Source of the DNA: an uncultured Bacteroidales bacterium
GTDB taxonomy: Bacteria > Bacteroidota > Bacteroidia > Bacteroidales > UBA932
Length of the DNA stretch: 64,000 bases
Assembly (NCBI GenBank): GCA_944322565.1
Contig: CALUPG010000003.1
Span: 186,001-250,000, forward strand
Reading direction: 5' to 3'
Each line of letters opens with the position of its first letter. The stretch's first letter is position 1. Positions 33,515 through 42,717 of the stretch are shown here, piece after piece. Position numbers and translations under genes: made by a program. Below the pieces are notes generated by a model. It saw only the letters and a program-made list of their open reading frames with translations. It was not told the origin of the DNA and searched no databases.

Positions 33515-34474
33515 TCATTTGCCTGCGTCTTCTTCTGCCTTTGTGACCGAAGAAGACAGTATCCTTACAATATCCACGGACGGACCTCCACCGTAGACCA
33601 GATGGCTGCCTCCGATGATGTCGGCCCTGATGAGCTCAGAAGCGTTGACACTGCAATAAGAAGCCATTGAAAGCGCGACAGATGCTTTTCTTGTGATGAA
33701 ATCTGCGGCATCTATCCTGCTCGTTCCTCTTCCTGTCACATAACACAATGCCGCAGAACCCTTCACGATAAAGTCGCCGGCAGACTCCGAGAAGAAACTG
33801 CATTCGGCAAAATCGCCAGAGACACTGACAGACGAATTGCCGGCCGACTCAAAGGAAGCTGTCCCGGATTCAGCCGCAATCTCCAGTTCAGATGCAGCCG
33901 AAGACCTGACATAAAGTGAATCAGCCCTGACTGAAAGATTTGCCCTGGCATTTCTCGTGGCATTCATTGAAAGACTGCCGCAGTTCAGAGACAGATTGCT
34001 TATCATGGATGAGCCGTCCATAGACAGAAAAAGACTGTCTGCAGAAAATACATCAGAATTGTCCAGGACCACATTGTCATGCAGGACTAAGGAAGACAGC
34101 GAGCCCACATGAATTTCAGCCTTCAGGACAGGGACCACTGCATTACGCCCTGAAAAAGATTTCTTCAGTTCAGGAGGAAAGGCCGCATCGTCAAGTTCCA
34201 GATACAATGTACTGTCCTTCACATAGACATGCACATACTGGAATATTTCCTTGTCCGCGGACATTGTTACCATGCACTCATCAGAATTGACGAGTGCCAG
34301 ATCAAAATTGTCGCAGGCTACAATTCTTCCGAATCCGGAATATTGGTTCTCGATTGTTATCACATCCCTTTCATCAATATCGCCGGCATCCTGCGCGGCA
34401 ACAGGGAAATAACCGGCTGTCAGCAACAGCACGGAGACAACAAAAGCCGATTTAATTCTTCTATTCATTTCCAT
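33515..34474 (-). CDS. DUF2807 (putative auto-transporter adhesin, head GIN) exported protein
   Basis: This 319-residue protein has signal peptide core FVVSVLLLTAGYFPVAA. A repetitive, Ser/Ala/Asp-rich right-handed beta-helix-like body follows (SSLVLHDNVVLDNSDVFSADSLFLSMDGSS...). The alternating single-strand turns and phrases such as LSVRADSLYVRSSAASELEIAAES fit the DUF2807 fold of Bacteroidota. Its role is unknown, perhaps at the cell surface. The rlmB gene ends 3 bp upstream. Confidence 0.7.
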   Translation of the reverse strand: MEMNRRIKSAFVVSVLLLTAGYFPVAAQDAGDIDERDVITIENQYSGFGRIVACDNFDLALVNSDECMVTMSADKEIFQYVHVYVKDSTLYLELDDAAFPPELKKSFSGRNAVVPVLKAEIHVGSLSSLVLHDNVVLDNSDVFSADSLFLSMDGSSMISNLSLNCGSLSMNATRNARANLSVRADSLYVRSSAASELEIAAESGTASFESAGNSSVSVSGDFAECSFFSESAGDFIVKGSAALCYVTGRGTSRIDAADFITRKASVALSMASYCSVNASELIRADIIGGSHLVYGGGPSVDIVRILSSSVTKAEEDAGK

Positions 34475-34477
34475 TCA

Positions 34478-35227
34478 TTATTTGCCGCGTCTCTGGCGGA
34501 CAGCTTCATAAATCATTACGGATGCAGCGGCGGATACATTGAGGGAAGATATCTCACCTGTCATCGGGATTGCAGCTTTCTCATCGCACAGCTCCAGCAT
34601 TGTCCGGGAAATACCCTTGCCCTCAGAGCCGAGCACAATAGCCAACGGGCCTGTCATATCGGTATCATACAGGACATCATCTGCTTTTTCCGTGGCTCCC
34701 ACGAGTCTAACACCATTCTGTTTCAGGTAATATGCAGCATACCGCAGATTCGGCACGCGGCACACATCCAGACGCATCAGGGCACCGGCTGATGTTTTCA
34801 CAGCATCAGCATTCAGTGCCGCACCACCTTTAGCCGGAAGAATAATTCCGCAGCCTCCGGCACATTCCAAAGTTCTGGCGACGGCTCCCAGATTCCTGAC
34901 ATCGCTCACTCCGTCAAGGATAACGAATATCGGAGCTTCATGCCGGGCGAACGCATTGTCAGTCATCTGTTCAAGAGAGACCGGCTCCATTGCGGGCAAG
35001 AATGCAGCCACTCCCTGGTGCGCTCCGCCCTTTGATATTTTTGCGAGTCTCTCGGCAGGCACGAACTGCACGGGAATATTCCTCTCCTTGAGCAATTCCG
35101 AAAGTTCCCTGAACTGCGGACCCTCAAGTCCTTGCTTCAGAAGCACCTTGTCAATATTTTTACCCGAGCGGACAGCCTCGAGCACCGGATGCATGCCATA
35201 AAGGCACAAACTCATATTTTCTTCCAT
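34478..35227 (-). CDS. rlmB: 23S rRNA (guanosine-2'-O-)-methyltransferase RlmB (TrmH/SpoU family)
   Basis: This 249-residue SPOUT methyltransferase has an N-terminal substrate-binding domain (YGMHPVLEAVRSGKNIDKVLLK). The knotted C-terminal domain carries the three SPOUT motifs (DGVSDVRNLGAVARTLECAGGCGIIL; IVLGSEGKGIS; IPMTGEISSLNVSAAASVMIYEAVRQR). It 2'-O-methylates a guanosine, G2251 in E. coli 23S rRNA. It sits in the long minus-strand run from valS to the dipeptidase gene. Confidence 0.92.
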   Translation of the reverse strand: MEENMSLCLYGMHPVLEAVRSGKNIDKVLLKQGLEGPQFRELSELLKERNIPVQFVPAERLAKISKGGAHQGVAAFLPAMEPVSLEQMTDNAFARHEAPIFVILDGVSDVRNLGAVARTLECAGGCGIILPAKGGAALNADAVKTSAGALMRLDVCRVPNLRYAAYYLKQNGVRLVGATEKADDVLYDTDMTGPLAIVLGSEGKGISRTMLELCDEKAAIPMTGEISSLNVSAAASVMIYEAVRQRRGK

Positions 35228-35278
35228 CTTTTCTATATTTTGCCGGGGTTGCCGGATTTCATAACTGAACAGCCCGCC

Positions 35279-37219
35279 TCACTCGAATTTCTGAAGCGAT
35301 TCTCCTGCCATAATCCATTCCTCAGTCTTGGCATCCATGTCTCTCTTGAGTTCAAGGTATTCCCTTGTCAGGTCCATTATGTCATCCTGGGGACCGGGAG
35401 ATGCCAGGACAGCCTCAATTCTCTTCATCTTATCCTCGGTCTCCGCTATGGATTTCTCCAAAAATGCCACCCGGTTCCTGATGCGCCTTTCTTCCTTGGA
35501 GACAAATTTCCGGGACTGGTATTCGTGCTGGGATGCAGTCTTTTTCTCCACGGTCGCGGCCGGCTTTACTGCCGCCGGCTTGAAATGTCTCTCCAGCTCA
35601 TTGAGGTTCTCTATCTTGCTTTTCTCCAGGAATTCAGCCACTGTGCCAAGATGTTCCTTCACCTTTCCGTCACGGAACTCATACAGCTTGTCCACAAGTC
35701 CGTCCAGAAAATCCCTGTCATGCGAAACTATAATCAGGGTGCCGTCGTATGCTTTCAGAGCCTGTTTCAGGATGTCCTTCGACCTGATGTCCATGTGGTT
35801 GGTCGGCTCATCCAGAGCCAGCAGATTGTAGGGCTTGAGCATCAGCTTCGCCATGGCAAGCCTCGCCCTCTCACCTCCGCTGAGCACCGCCACTTTCTTG
35901 TCTATGTCTTCCCCCTTGAAAAGGAAGGCAGCCAGAATGTCCCTGAGCTTTGTTCTGATGTCCCCTACGGCAATCCTGTCTAGAGTACCGAACACCGTAT
36001 CCTGCTTGTCGAGAATATCTTCCTGATTCTGGGCATAATAGCCGACATTGACATTGAAGCCTGTCTTTGCCTCTCCTGACATGGGGTCAAGCTCGCCCAT
36101 GATTACTCGCATGAGTGTGGTCTTTCCCTCTCCGTTGCGGCCGACAAGGGCCACCTTCTCCCCTCTCCGCACCTCTATGTCCGCATGAGAGAACACGACC
36201 TTGGTCCCATATCCGACAGTCAGGTCAGCAGCCTTGAAGACGACCTCCCCTGCCCTCGGAGCAGGAGGAAACTTCACAGTGAGAGCAGACCTGTCCTCTA
36301 CATCAACCTCTATTCTTTCAAGTTTCTCAAGCTGCTTTATCCTGGACTGCACCTGGTTGGACTTTGTCGGCTTATAGCGGAATCTCTCTATGAACTCTTC
36401 GCTCTTGGCAATCATGCGCTGCTGGTTCTCATAGGCGGCCTGCTGCTGGGCAATCCTTTCCTTTCTCAGCTCCAGATATTTGCTGTATGGGACCTTATAG
36501 TCATGAATGTGGCCGAGCATAATCTCCACAGTCCTGCCTGTCACATTGTCCAGGAATTTCCTGTCATGGGATATCAGCACAAGGGCGCCACGATAATCCC
36601 TAAGATATGATTCAAACCATTCAATCGACTCTATGTCAAGGTGATTGGTCGGCTCGTCAAGCAGCAGCACATCAGGCTTTGAAAGCAGTATCTTTGCCAG
36701 CTCGATGCGCATGTTCCATCCCTGGCTGAAAGTCTCGGTAGCCCTGGTGAGCTCCCCGTATTTGAAACCGAGGCCCATCAGCGTCTTTTCCGCCTGTACC
36801 CGAGGAGACTCTTCCTGCCGGTAGGAAAGCCTGTCATTGAGGTCATTCATCCGGACAATAAGGTCCTGATAGTCCTCTGACTCATAGTCTTCTCTTGAAG
36901 CGAGCTCTGCGGTAAGCCTTTCAATCTCCTTCTCCATCTCCAGCATGTCGGCAAAGGCTGTCATGGTCTCGTCTATGACACTCTTTCCCTTATGGTGCTC
37001 CATAATCTGCGGGAGATAGCCGATTTTCACGCCGGGCGGCACAGCCACCTTGCCTGAAGTCGGATGCTGCATGCCGCAGATAATCTTCAGGATTGTGGAC
37101 TTTCCGGCGCCATTTTTCCCGACAAGACCAATCTTGTCACTCTCGCTGATATGGAAATTGATGTCATTCAGGAGGACAAAACCGCCGTAGGCTACAGTCA
37201 GATTGTTGATTGATATCAT
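35279..37219 (-). CDS. ABC-F family ATPase (ribosome-associated)
   Basis: This 646-residue protein has two ATP-binding cassettes and no membrane domain. The first has Walker A GLVGKNGAGKSTI and LLLDEPTNHLDIESIEW; the second has VGRNGEGKTTLM and LALDEPTNHMDIRS. The interdomain linker (about 240-315) is rich in charged helix. The C-terminal region after residue 540 is a coiled coil, as in Uup/YdiF-type proteins. ABC-F proteins bind the ribosomal E-site and adjust translation; some give antibiotic resistance, but nothing here points to that. Its ATG overlaps the tatA stop by 4 bp. Confidence 0.92.
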   Translation of the reverse strand: MISINNLTVAYGGFVLLNDINFHISESDKIGLVGKNGAGKSTILKIICGMQHPTSGKVAVPPGVKIGYLPQIMEHHKGKSVIDETMTAFADMLEMEKEIERLTAELASREDYESEDYQDLIVRMNDLNDRLSYRQEESPRVQAEKTLMGLGFKYGELTRATETFSQGWNMRIELAKILLSKPDVLLLDEPTNHLDIESIEWFESYLRDYRGALVLISHDRKFLDNVTGRTVEIMLGHIHDYKVPYSKYLELRKERIAQQQAAYENQQRMIAKSEEFIERFRYKPTKSNQVQSRIKQLEKLERIEVDVEDRSALTVKFPPAPRAGEVVFKAADLTVGYGTKVVFSHADIEVRRGEKVALVGRNGEGKTTLMRVIMGELDPMSGEAKTGFNVNVGYYAQNQEDILDKQDTVFGTLDRIAVGDIRTKLRDILAAFLFKGEDIDKKVAVLSGGERARLAMAKLMLKPYNLLALDEPTNHMDIRSKDILKQALKAYDGTLIIVSHDRDFLDGLVDKLYEFRDGKVKEHLGTVAEFLEKSKIENLNELERHFKPAAVKPAATVEKKTASQHEYQSRKFVSKEERRIRNRVAFLEKSIAETEDKMKRIEAVLASPGPQDDIMDLTREYLELKRDMDAKTEEWIMAGESLQKFE

Positions 37220-37479
37220 TTCTCTCCGTCTTCTGCCTTGGTTGCGTCCGTCTTTTCTGAACCGTCTGCAATTTTCCCGGATTTATCATCCGGAGACTTG
37301 ATTTCCTTCTCCATGTCATTCATCCCTTCCTTGAAGCTGCGCACACCTTTGCCGAGACCGCGCATAAGTTCCGGTATCTTCCTTCCTCCGAAAAAAAGAA
37401 GAATGACCAGGGCAATGACCAGTATCTCTCCCCATCCGATTCCACCGAGGAACAGAGGCAATGTCATAATATCTGTCAT
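37216..37479 (-). CDS. tatA: Sec-independent protein translocase subunit TatA/TatE
   Basis: A protein of about 87 residues with one N-terminal transmembrane helix (GWGEILVIALVILLFFGG), the FG-hinge (FFGGRKIPELMRGLGKGVRSF) and an amphipathic helix. An acidic and lysine-rich tail follows. TatA oligomers form the twin-arginine translocation pore. No tatC lies nearby. I chose the start at 37479; starts at 37515 and 37467 are possible. It is coupled to the ABC-F gene by an ATGA overlap. Confidence 0.88.
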   Translation of the reverse strand: MTDIMTLPLFLGGIGWGEILVIALVILLFFGGRKIPELMRGLGKGVRSFKEGMNDMEKEIKSPDDKSGKIADGSEKTDATKAEDGEK

Positions 37480-37536
37480 AGAGTCTCGATATTGATTTGT
37501 TTCACATGTTCGCATGCCGTCTCCGGCAAATCATTT

Positions 37537-37950
37537 TCAGGCGTCTTCCATTCTGGACCTGATTGTCTCCGCAAGTTTTCCCGGACATCTGACAGGATGC
37601 CTGGACTCTGAATCTATGAATCCCAGAATGACTTTGCCGATACACAGCAAGTCATTGTGCTGATTATAGATTTCGGTATCTATCTCAAGCTTTGCCATAG
37701 GTACTTTGCCTATCATGGACACAATCCTGAGAGTGTCCCCCATCTTTGCGGGAAGCTTGTAATGACATTCGACGGAAACGACCGGAAGCATTACGCCTGC
37801 GGCCTCGATGGCCTCTATCGGCAGCCCGGCTTTCTTCATCATGTCGGAACGCCCGCATTCAATATATCTTACATAATTGGAGTGATGGACGATGCCCATC
37901 TGGTCAGTCTCGTAGTATCTGACATCAAGCTCCAGTTCAGAACGCATCAT
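37537..37950 (-). CDS. Hotdog-fold acyl-CoA thioesterase (YbgC/FadM-like)
   Basis: This 137-residue protein has the 4-hydroxybenzoyl-CoA-thioesterase-type motif RYYETDQMGIVHHSNYVRYIECGR, with the active-site Asp in TDQMGIVHH. The rest is a single hotdog domain. It hydrolyses acyl-CoA or acyl-ACP thioesters; substrate unknown. An 8-bp inverted repeat lies 16 bp upstream of its start. Confidence 0.88.
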   Translation of the reverse strand: MMRSELELDVRYYETDQMGIVHHSNYVRYIECGRSDMMKKAGLPIEAIEAAGVMLPVVSVECHYKLPAKMGDTLRIVSMIGKVPMAKLEIDTEIYNQHNDLLCIGKVILGFIDSESRHPVRCPGKLAETIRSRMEDA

Positions 37951-37965
37951 AATTCACTGTAATAT

Positions 37966-37985
37966 ATATCATAGTTATATGATAT
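37966..37985. repeat. Inverted repeat upstream of the thioesterase gene
   Basis: ATATCATA (37966-37973), GTTA, TATGATAT (37978-37985) is a perfect 8-bp dyad in the 43-bp gap between valS and the thioesterase gene. It may be an operator or a weak terminator for valS. AT-rich sequence makes chance occurrence more likely. Confidence 0.35.
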
Positions 37986-37993
37986 CTGTCAAA

Positions 37994-40642
37994 TCATGCC
38001 TTGAGGGAGGCGATGGCGGCTTTGAGGCTCTCTATCCTGGAGAGGGTATCGGATTCCTTATTGCGCTCGTTGGCCACGACCTGCTCGGGGGCATTGGAAA
38101 CAAACCTTTCATTGGAGAGCTTCTTGCGGACTGAGGCGAGGAACTTTTCCTGATACTCCAGGGCAGCTTCAAGCTTTGCAAGCTCTTCTGCTGTGTCCAC
38201 AAGTCCTGTGAGAGGCACGAACATCTCCACTGTCCTTACCATGAACGACACTCCCTCAGTTTCTTGGAAGGACATCACCTTCTGCGCAGAGGAAATGTTG
38301 GCGAGTTTTGTCACAGCAGGAAGCACTTCCAGAGGAAAATCCCCCTTGAATTGCAGATCCAGGGCTTCCTTCGGCGAAAGGCCCTTCTGCTGACGGATAC
38401 TTCTGACGGCCACCACAGCCTCGCACGCCATCTCGAAGCCGGAAATGAATTTCCTGTCAGGCTCTCCTGCAACAGGCATCCTCTGGAGCATGATTGTCTC
38501 CCCGTCCTTGCGCGGGGCCATGTTCTGCCAGAGTTCCTCTGTAATGAAAGGCATGAAAGGATGGATCATCTTGAGCAGAGCATCAAAGAACCCGACAGTC
38601 GCACCGTATGTCGCCTTGTCTATGCCTGCCCCGTATGCCGGCTTGGCAAGCTCCAGATACCACGCGCAGAAGTCATCCCAGAACAGCTTGTAGACGGACA
38701 TCAGGGCATCGGATATCCTGAACTTGGAATAATGGTCCTCAACCTCGGCAAGCACTGCGTCCAGCTTGTTGCGGAACCATTTGACAGCCACCGCCGCTGC
38801 CTCAGGCTGCCTTGCCGCCTCATCGACCGACCATCCGCGGACAAGCCTGTATGCGTTCCATATCTTGTTGCAGAAATTCCTGCCCTGCTCCACCTGGGAC
38901 TCGTCGAAGAGGATGTCGTTTCCGGCGGATGTGCAGAGCAGCATTCCGAGACGGACTCCGTCGGCTCCGTATTTGGCTATGAGCTCAAGAGGGTCCGGAG
39001 AATTTCCGAGAGTCTTGGACATCTTGCGTCCCTGCTTGTCACGCACGATTCCGGTGAGATAGACATTGCGGAACGGCACTTCATGCATGAATTCGTTGCC
39101 TGCCATTATCATCCTTGCTACCCAGAAGAAGAGGATATCCGGTCCTGTAACAAGATCATTGGTAGGATAGTAGTATGCCAGATCCCTGCCAGGGTCTGCC
39201 TCAGGATGTCCGGCCTTGTGCGTGTCAAAGACAGAAATCGGCCACAGCCAAGAGGAAAACCATGTGTCAAGCACATCGTCATCCTGCTTCAGGTCCGCTG
39301 CCGTCACATCAGGATTCAGCTTGCGTGCCTGCTCAAGAGCTTCCTGAGGCGACGGGGCGACAACATATTTCCCGTCAGGAAGATAATATGCAGGAATCCT
39401 CTGTCCCCACCAGAGCTGGCGAGAAATGCACCAGTCGCGGACATTCTCCATCCAGTGCCTGTATGTATTCCTGTACTTGTCAGGAATCAGCTTCACCTTC
39501 CCGCTCTCGACAGACTCAAGAGCATCCTTTGCGAGTGCGTCCATCTTCAGGAACCACTGCATCGAAAGTCTCGGCTCGATGACGGCATTGGTCCTCTCCG
39601 AATATCCCACCGGAGAAGTGTAGTCTTCGACTTTCTCAAGGTTGCCGGCATCGGCAAGCATCTTCTCAATTTTCTTCCTTGCCTCGAAACGGTCTTCCCC
39701 GACAAGAATCTGAGCCTTCTCATTGAGGCGGCCGTGGTCATCTATGATGTCCGTGACAGGAAGGTTGTGGCGCAGGCCTATCTCATAGTCATTGACATCG
39801 TGGGCAGGAGTCACCTTGAGGCAGCCCGTACCGAAGCCCATCTCCACATAGCTGTCTTCAATAATCGGAATCTCCTTGTTGATCAGCGGGATAAGAACTT
39901 TCTTTCCCCTGAGCCAATGGTATCTCTCGTCCTCTGGGTTGATGCAGACTGCGGCATCCGCCATGATTGTCTCAGGACGGGTGGTCGCAATGATAATGTA
40001 TTTGTCCGCAGGCTTCCCGTTTCCGTCCGAAATGAAATACCTCAGATGATAGAACTTGCTGACAGTTTCGCGGTGAATCACCTCCTCGTCACTGACAGCC
40101 GTATGGCCCACAGGGTCCCAGTTGACCATTCTGATGCCTCTGTAGATATATCCTTTTCGGTAAAAATATACGAAGGTGTTGATGACGGCCTCGCTCAGGT
40201 CCGGGTCCATGGTGAATTTGGTGCGGTCCCAGTCGCATGAGGCGCCGAGTTTGCGCAACTGGTTGAGAATGATGCCTCCGTGCTTCTCCTTCCATTCCCA
40301 GGCATATTTAAGGAACTCTTCCCTTGTGAGACTCTCCTTGTCGATGCCCTCTGCCTTGAGCTTCGCCACCACCTTGCTTTCGGTGGCAATCGAGGCATGG
40401 TCAGTCCCCGGCACCCAGCATGCATTCTTCCCGTCCATTCTGGCCTTGCGGACCAGCACATCGTTCAAAGTATTGTTGAGCACATGTCCCATGTGCAGGA
40501 TTCCTGTCACGTTAGGCGGCGGAATGACTATGGTATAAGGCTCTCTCCCGTCAGGTTCCGAATGAAAAAACTTGTTCTTAAGCCAATAGGCGTACCACTT
40601 GTCCTCCGTCTCGGCAGGACTGTACTTAGCTGGAAGTTCCAT
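37994..40642 (-). CDS. valS: Valyl-tRNA synthetase
   Basis: This 882-residue class I synthetase charges tRNA-Val. It has the HIGH-type motif [13 protein letters not shown] (residues 41-53), the editing domain ([22 protein letters not shown]), [14 protein letters not shown], the KMSKS-type loop [12 protein letters not shown] and a C-terminal coiled coil typical of ValRS. It is the first gene of a possible operon reaching to 32398. A long untranslated leader with a hairpin precedes it. A large open frame on the opposite strand (38264-40240) is a codon-bias shadow. Confidence 0.97.
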   Translation of the reverse strand: MELPAKYSPAETEDKWYAYWLKNKFFHSEPDGREPYTIVIPPPNVTGILHMGHVLNNTLNDVLVRKARMDGKNACWVPGTDHASIATESKVVAKLKAEGIDKESLTREEFLKYAWEWKEKHGGIILNQLRKLGASCDWDRTKFTMDPDLSEAVINTFVYFYRKGYIYRGIRMVNWDPVGHTAVSDEEVIHRETVSKFYHLRYFISDGNGKPADKYIIIATTRPETIMADAAVCINPEDERYHWLRGKKVLIPLINKEIPIIEDSYVEMGFGTGCLKVTPAHDVNDYEIGLRHNLPVTDIIDDHGRLNEKAQILVGEDRFEARKKIEKMLADAGNLEKVEDYTSPVGYSERTNAVIEPRLSMQWFLKMDALAKDALESVESGKVKLIPDKYRNTYRHWMENVRDWCISRQLWWGQRIPAYYLPDGKYVVAPSPQEALEQARKLNPDVTAADLKQDDDVLDTWFSSWLWPISVFDTHKAGHPEADPGRDLAYYYPTNDLVTGPDILFFWVARMIMAGNEFMHEVPFRNVYLTGIVRDKQGRKMSKTLGNSPDPLELIAKYGADGVRLGMLLCTSAGNDILFDESQVEQGRNFCNKIWNAYRLVRGWSVDEAARQPEAAAVAVKWFRNKLDAVLAEVEDHYSKFRISDALMSVYKLFWDDFCAWYLELAKPAYGAGIDKATYGATVGFFDALLKMIHPFMPFITEELWQNMAPRKDGETIMLQRMPVAGEPDRKFISGFEMACEAVVAVRSIRQQKGLSPKEALDLQFKGDFPLEVLPAVTKLANISSAQKVMSFQETEGVSFMVRTVEMFVPLTGLVDTAEELAKLEAALEYQEKFLASVRKKLSNERFVSNAPEQVVANERNKESDTLSRIESLKAAIASLKA

Positions 40643-40664
40643 AAACTCTCAATAACAACATTGT

Positions 40665-40679
40665 GCCGGAAGCTCCGGC
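40665..40679. other. Hairpin in the valS leader
   Basis: GCCGGA-AGC-TCCGGC is a perfect 6-bp GC-rich stem with a 3-nt loop, 22 bp upstream of the valS start and inside the predicted transcript. It could affect translation of valS. It does not resemble a T-box, which would be much longer. Confidence 0.35.
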
Positions 40680-40727
40680 TTCTCCATAAATCAGTCTGAT
40701 ATGGCACCGTAATGGCGCAATATCGTG

Positions 40728-40735
40728 CAAATATA
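40728..40735 (-). promoter_or_regulatory. -7 element of valS
   Basis: The minus strand reads TATATTTG, an exact TAnnTTTG, 85 bp upstream of the valS ATG. The -33 region is poor. Confidence 0.45.
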
Positions 40736-40889
40736 GGGAAAATATAGACAACCTTGCCCTATCTGGTGGGGATTTTGCCTGGATTTGCTGAATGCATATA
40801 TTTGGCTGCGCCCCATATACAGACAGTAAAATGCATACTTTAGCGCCTCGGCAATTGCAAACAAGCTTGCATTGCTCTCGGCTTCTGCG

Positions 40890-40897
40890 TATATTTG
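40890..40897 (+). promoter_or_regulatory. -7 element of the DUF3467-kdsC-maf operon
   Basis: TATATTTG is an exact TAnnTTTG ending 22 bp before the ATG at 40920. It lies inside an in-frame upstream extension, which supports the start at 40920. Confidence 0.5.
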
Positions 40898-40919
40898 CCA
40901 CACAAATATCTATATTGAA

Positions 40920-41237
40920 ATGGAAAACGAAGAAAAGAAACTCAGCTTTGAGCTCAAGCAGGACATTGCGAAGGGCTCATATTCCAACCTTGTGATAATC
41001 ACCCACTCCAAAAGCGAATTTATCCTTGATTTCGCAACCATGCTTCCGGGCCTGCCCAAGCCGGAAGTCTCCAACAGGATAATCATGTCCCCGGAACACG
41101 CAAAGAGGCTTCTGCTGGCTCTCCAGGACAACATCTCCAAATATGAGGCACAGAACGGCCAGATTACTTTGGGAGAGCCCAGGGGAACTTTCCCTATGGG
41201 AGGATTCGGCAACATGGGCAACGGGACTAAATCCTGA
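40920..41237 (+). CDS. DUF3467 family small protein
   Basis: This 105-residue cytoplasmic protein contains the family features: SNLVIITHSKSEFILDFATMLPG followed by RIIMSPEHAKRLLLALQDNISKYE. Function is unknown; in Bacteroidales it commonly precedes kdsC and maf, as here. Its stop is 3 bp before kdsC. The start follows the promoter position; an ATG at 40872 would lie upstream of it. Confidence 0.82.
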   Translation: MENEEKKLSFELKQDIAKGSYSNLVIITHSKSEFILDFATMLPGLPKPEVSNRIIMSPEHAKRLLLALQDNISKYEAQNGQITLGEPRGTFPMGGFGNMGNGTKS

Positions 41238-41240
41238 TTC

Positions 41241-41771
41241 ATGGACATGGAATCTCTTTTGCGCATCAGGGCTTTTGCCTTCGATGTGGACGGAGTGATG
41301 ACGGACGGCGGCATCCTTGCCGACCTGTCCGGCGAACTCTACCGCACCTTTGATTCCAAGGACGGATTCGGGCTGAGGATGGCCTCCATGCACGGCTATC
41401 ACCTCGGAATCATCACAGGAGGCCGCTCCGAAAGTATCCGGCAGAGGTTCAGGACATGCGGTGTAAAGCCGGAAGATGTCTATCTCGGGTCAAGAGACAA
41501 GATGGAGGATTTCAATGATTTCTGCTCCAGGCACGGGCTTGGTCCGGAGGAAGTGCTGTTCTGCGGAGACGACCTCCCTGACGCCCCGGTAATGATTGCA
41601 TGCGGATGCGGGGCATGCCCGTCAGATGCAGTGCCTGAGGTCAAGGAGATAGCCGACTATATTTCCCCGTATCCCGGAGGAAAAGGATTTGTCCGCAACA
41701 CCATAGAACTGGTCATGAAGATGCAGGGCAATTGGGGCCTGGATGTGAACCTCTACAAGAAAAAGTTCTGA
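41241..41771 (+). CDS. kdsC: 3-deoxy-D-manno-octulosonate 8-phosphate phosphatase (KdsC-like HAD)
   Basis: This 176-residue HAD phosphatase of the C0 type lacks a cap domain. Motif I is FDVDGVMTDG, motif II IITGG, the lysine is in GSRDKMEDF and motif III is FCGDDLPDAPVM. KdsC releases phosphate from KDO-8-P for lipopolysaccharide core synthesis. It lies in an operon with a DUF3467 gene and maf. Confidence 0.88.
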   Translation: MDMESLLRIRAFAFDVDGVMTDGGILADLSGELYRTFDSKDGFGLRMASMHGYHLGIITGGRSESIRQRFRTCGVKPEDVYLGSRDKMEDFNDFCSRHGLGPEEVLFCGDDLPDAPVMIACGCGACPSDAVPEVKEIADYISPYPGGKGFVRNTIELVMKMQGNWGLDVNLYKKKF

Positions 41772-41780
41772 AACATACGG

Positions 41781-42386
41781 ATGAGCGTAATCAAGCAGCT
41801 GTACAGAATCATGCAGAAGAAAAAAATCATTCTCGGAAGCGGGTCTCCAAGACGGAAAGAACTCCTCAGCGGCCTGGACATAAGCTTCGAGGTGGACACG
41901 AACAATAATTTCGAAGAAAAATATGCTCCGGAGACTCCGCACAGGATGATTCCGGAACTCATGTCCGTCGGAAAGTCGCACGGGTTCCACCGCAGCCTCG
42001 GCCCCGACGAGATTCTGATTACATCGGACACTATGGTCCTGTGCGGAGACAAAATCCTCGGCAAGCCCCATGGCGCAGAAGATGCTGCAAGCATGCTCCG
42101 TCTGCTGTCCGGACGGACACATGAGGTAATCACCTCAGTCACACTCAGGGACTGCGGTCGTGAAGAAACATTCACCGACACGGCAAAAGTCACCTTCAAG
42201 ACATTGTCAGACGAAGAAATCAACTATTACATAGAGAAATACAGGCCATTCGACAAGGCCGGCGCCTATGGCATACAGGAATGGATAGGATACATCGGCA
42301 TCACCGGTATTGAAGGTTCATTCTACACAATAATGGGATTCCCTGTCTGCAGGGTGTATGAGGAACTTAAGAAGTTCATGGCATAA
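41781..42386 (+). CDS. maf: Maf-family nucleotide pyrophosphatase
   Basis: A protein of about 201 residues (191 if the ATG at 41811 is used) with the Maf signature ILGSGSPRRKELLSGL. It also has LITSDTMVLCGDKILGKPHG and the Lys/Glu/Asp triad region KAGAYGIQEW. The family hydrolyses dTTP, UTP or modified nucleotides to monophosphates and is linked to septum control. It is the last gene of this operon; the terminator just downstream serves the opposite-strand tRNA. Confidence 0.9.
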   Translation: MSVIKQLYRIMQKKKIILGSGSPRRKELLSGLDISFEVDTNNNFEEKYAPETPHRMIPELMSVGKSHGFHRSLGPDEILITSDTMVLCGDKILGKPHGAEDAASMLRLLSGRTHEVITSVTLRDCGREETFTDTAKVTFKTLSDEEINYYIEKYRPFDKAGAYGIQEWIGYIGITGIEGSFYTIMGFPVCRVYEELKKFMA

Positions 42387-42396
42387 AAATCTGGGC

Positions 42397-42437
42397 ATAA
42401 AAAAAAGAGGTTGCGCCACTCACGTGGGGCCCCTCTA
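42397..42437 (-). terminator. Terminator of the tRNA-Cys gene
   Basis: On the minus strand a hairpin with outer stem AGAGG/CCTCT and inner stem CCAC/GTGG (42406-42436) is followed by a run of eight T residues. It lies about 50 bp past the tRNA 3' end. Confidence 0.75.
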
Positions 42438-42483
42438 CTAACCACATAATTAATAACACTAAAACTAATAACCAATAAGTTCG

Positions 42484-42554
42484 AGGTGCCAAGCAGAATC
42501 GAACTGCTGTGCATGGTTTTGCAGACCATTGCCTAACCACTCGGCCATAGCACC
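42484..42554 (-). tRNA. tRNA-Cys (GCA)
   Basis: This 71-nt cloverleaf read on the minus strand has acceptor stem GGTGCTA/TGGCACC (one G-T pair), a D-arm GGCCGAGTGGTTAGGC and anticodon loop CTGCAAA with anticodon GCA. The T-arm is CAGCAGTTCGATTCTGCTT. The discriminator base is U, as in bacterial tRNA-Cys. The 3' CCA is not encoded. It stands alone with its own terminator. Confidence 0.95.
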
Positions 42555-42717
42555 TTATTTCAAATGGACTGCAAAGATAGTAATTTATTATTAAATTCCA
42601 AACAATCTCTGCCGTCTATTTAAAATGAATCAGAATTTCAAACAAACATCGGCTCTGTCTTCATCCGTCAGGCGGATTCCAAAGGCCGCGATTATTTATT
42701 GCAAACGCCGTGCCACA

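Noticed and set aside
38264-40240. A 658-codon open frame on the plus strand opposite valS
   Set aside because: It lies wholly antisense to a clear valyl-tRNA synthetase, encodes a Cys/His/Arg-rich sequence with no domain, and is explained by codon bias of the real gene.
40643-40735. A T-box riboswitch in the valS leader
   Set aside because: The leader is only about 85 nt with one 6-bp hairpin; T-box leaders are much longer and carry a conserved T-box sequence, which I do not see.
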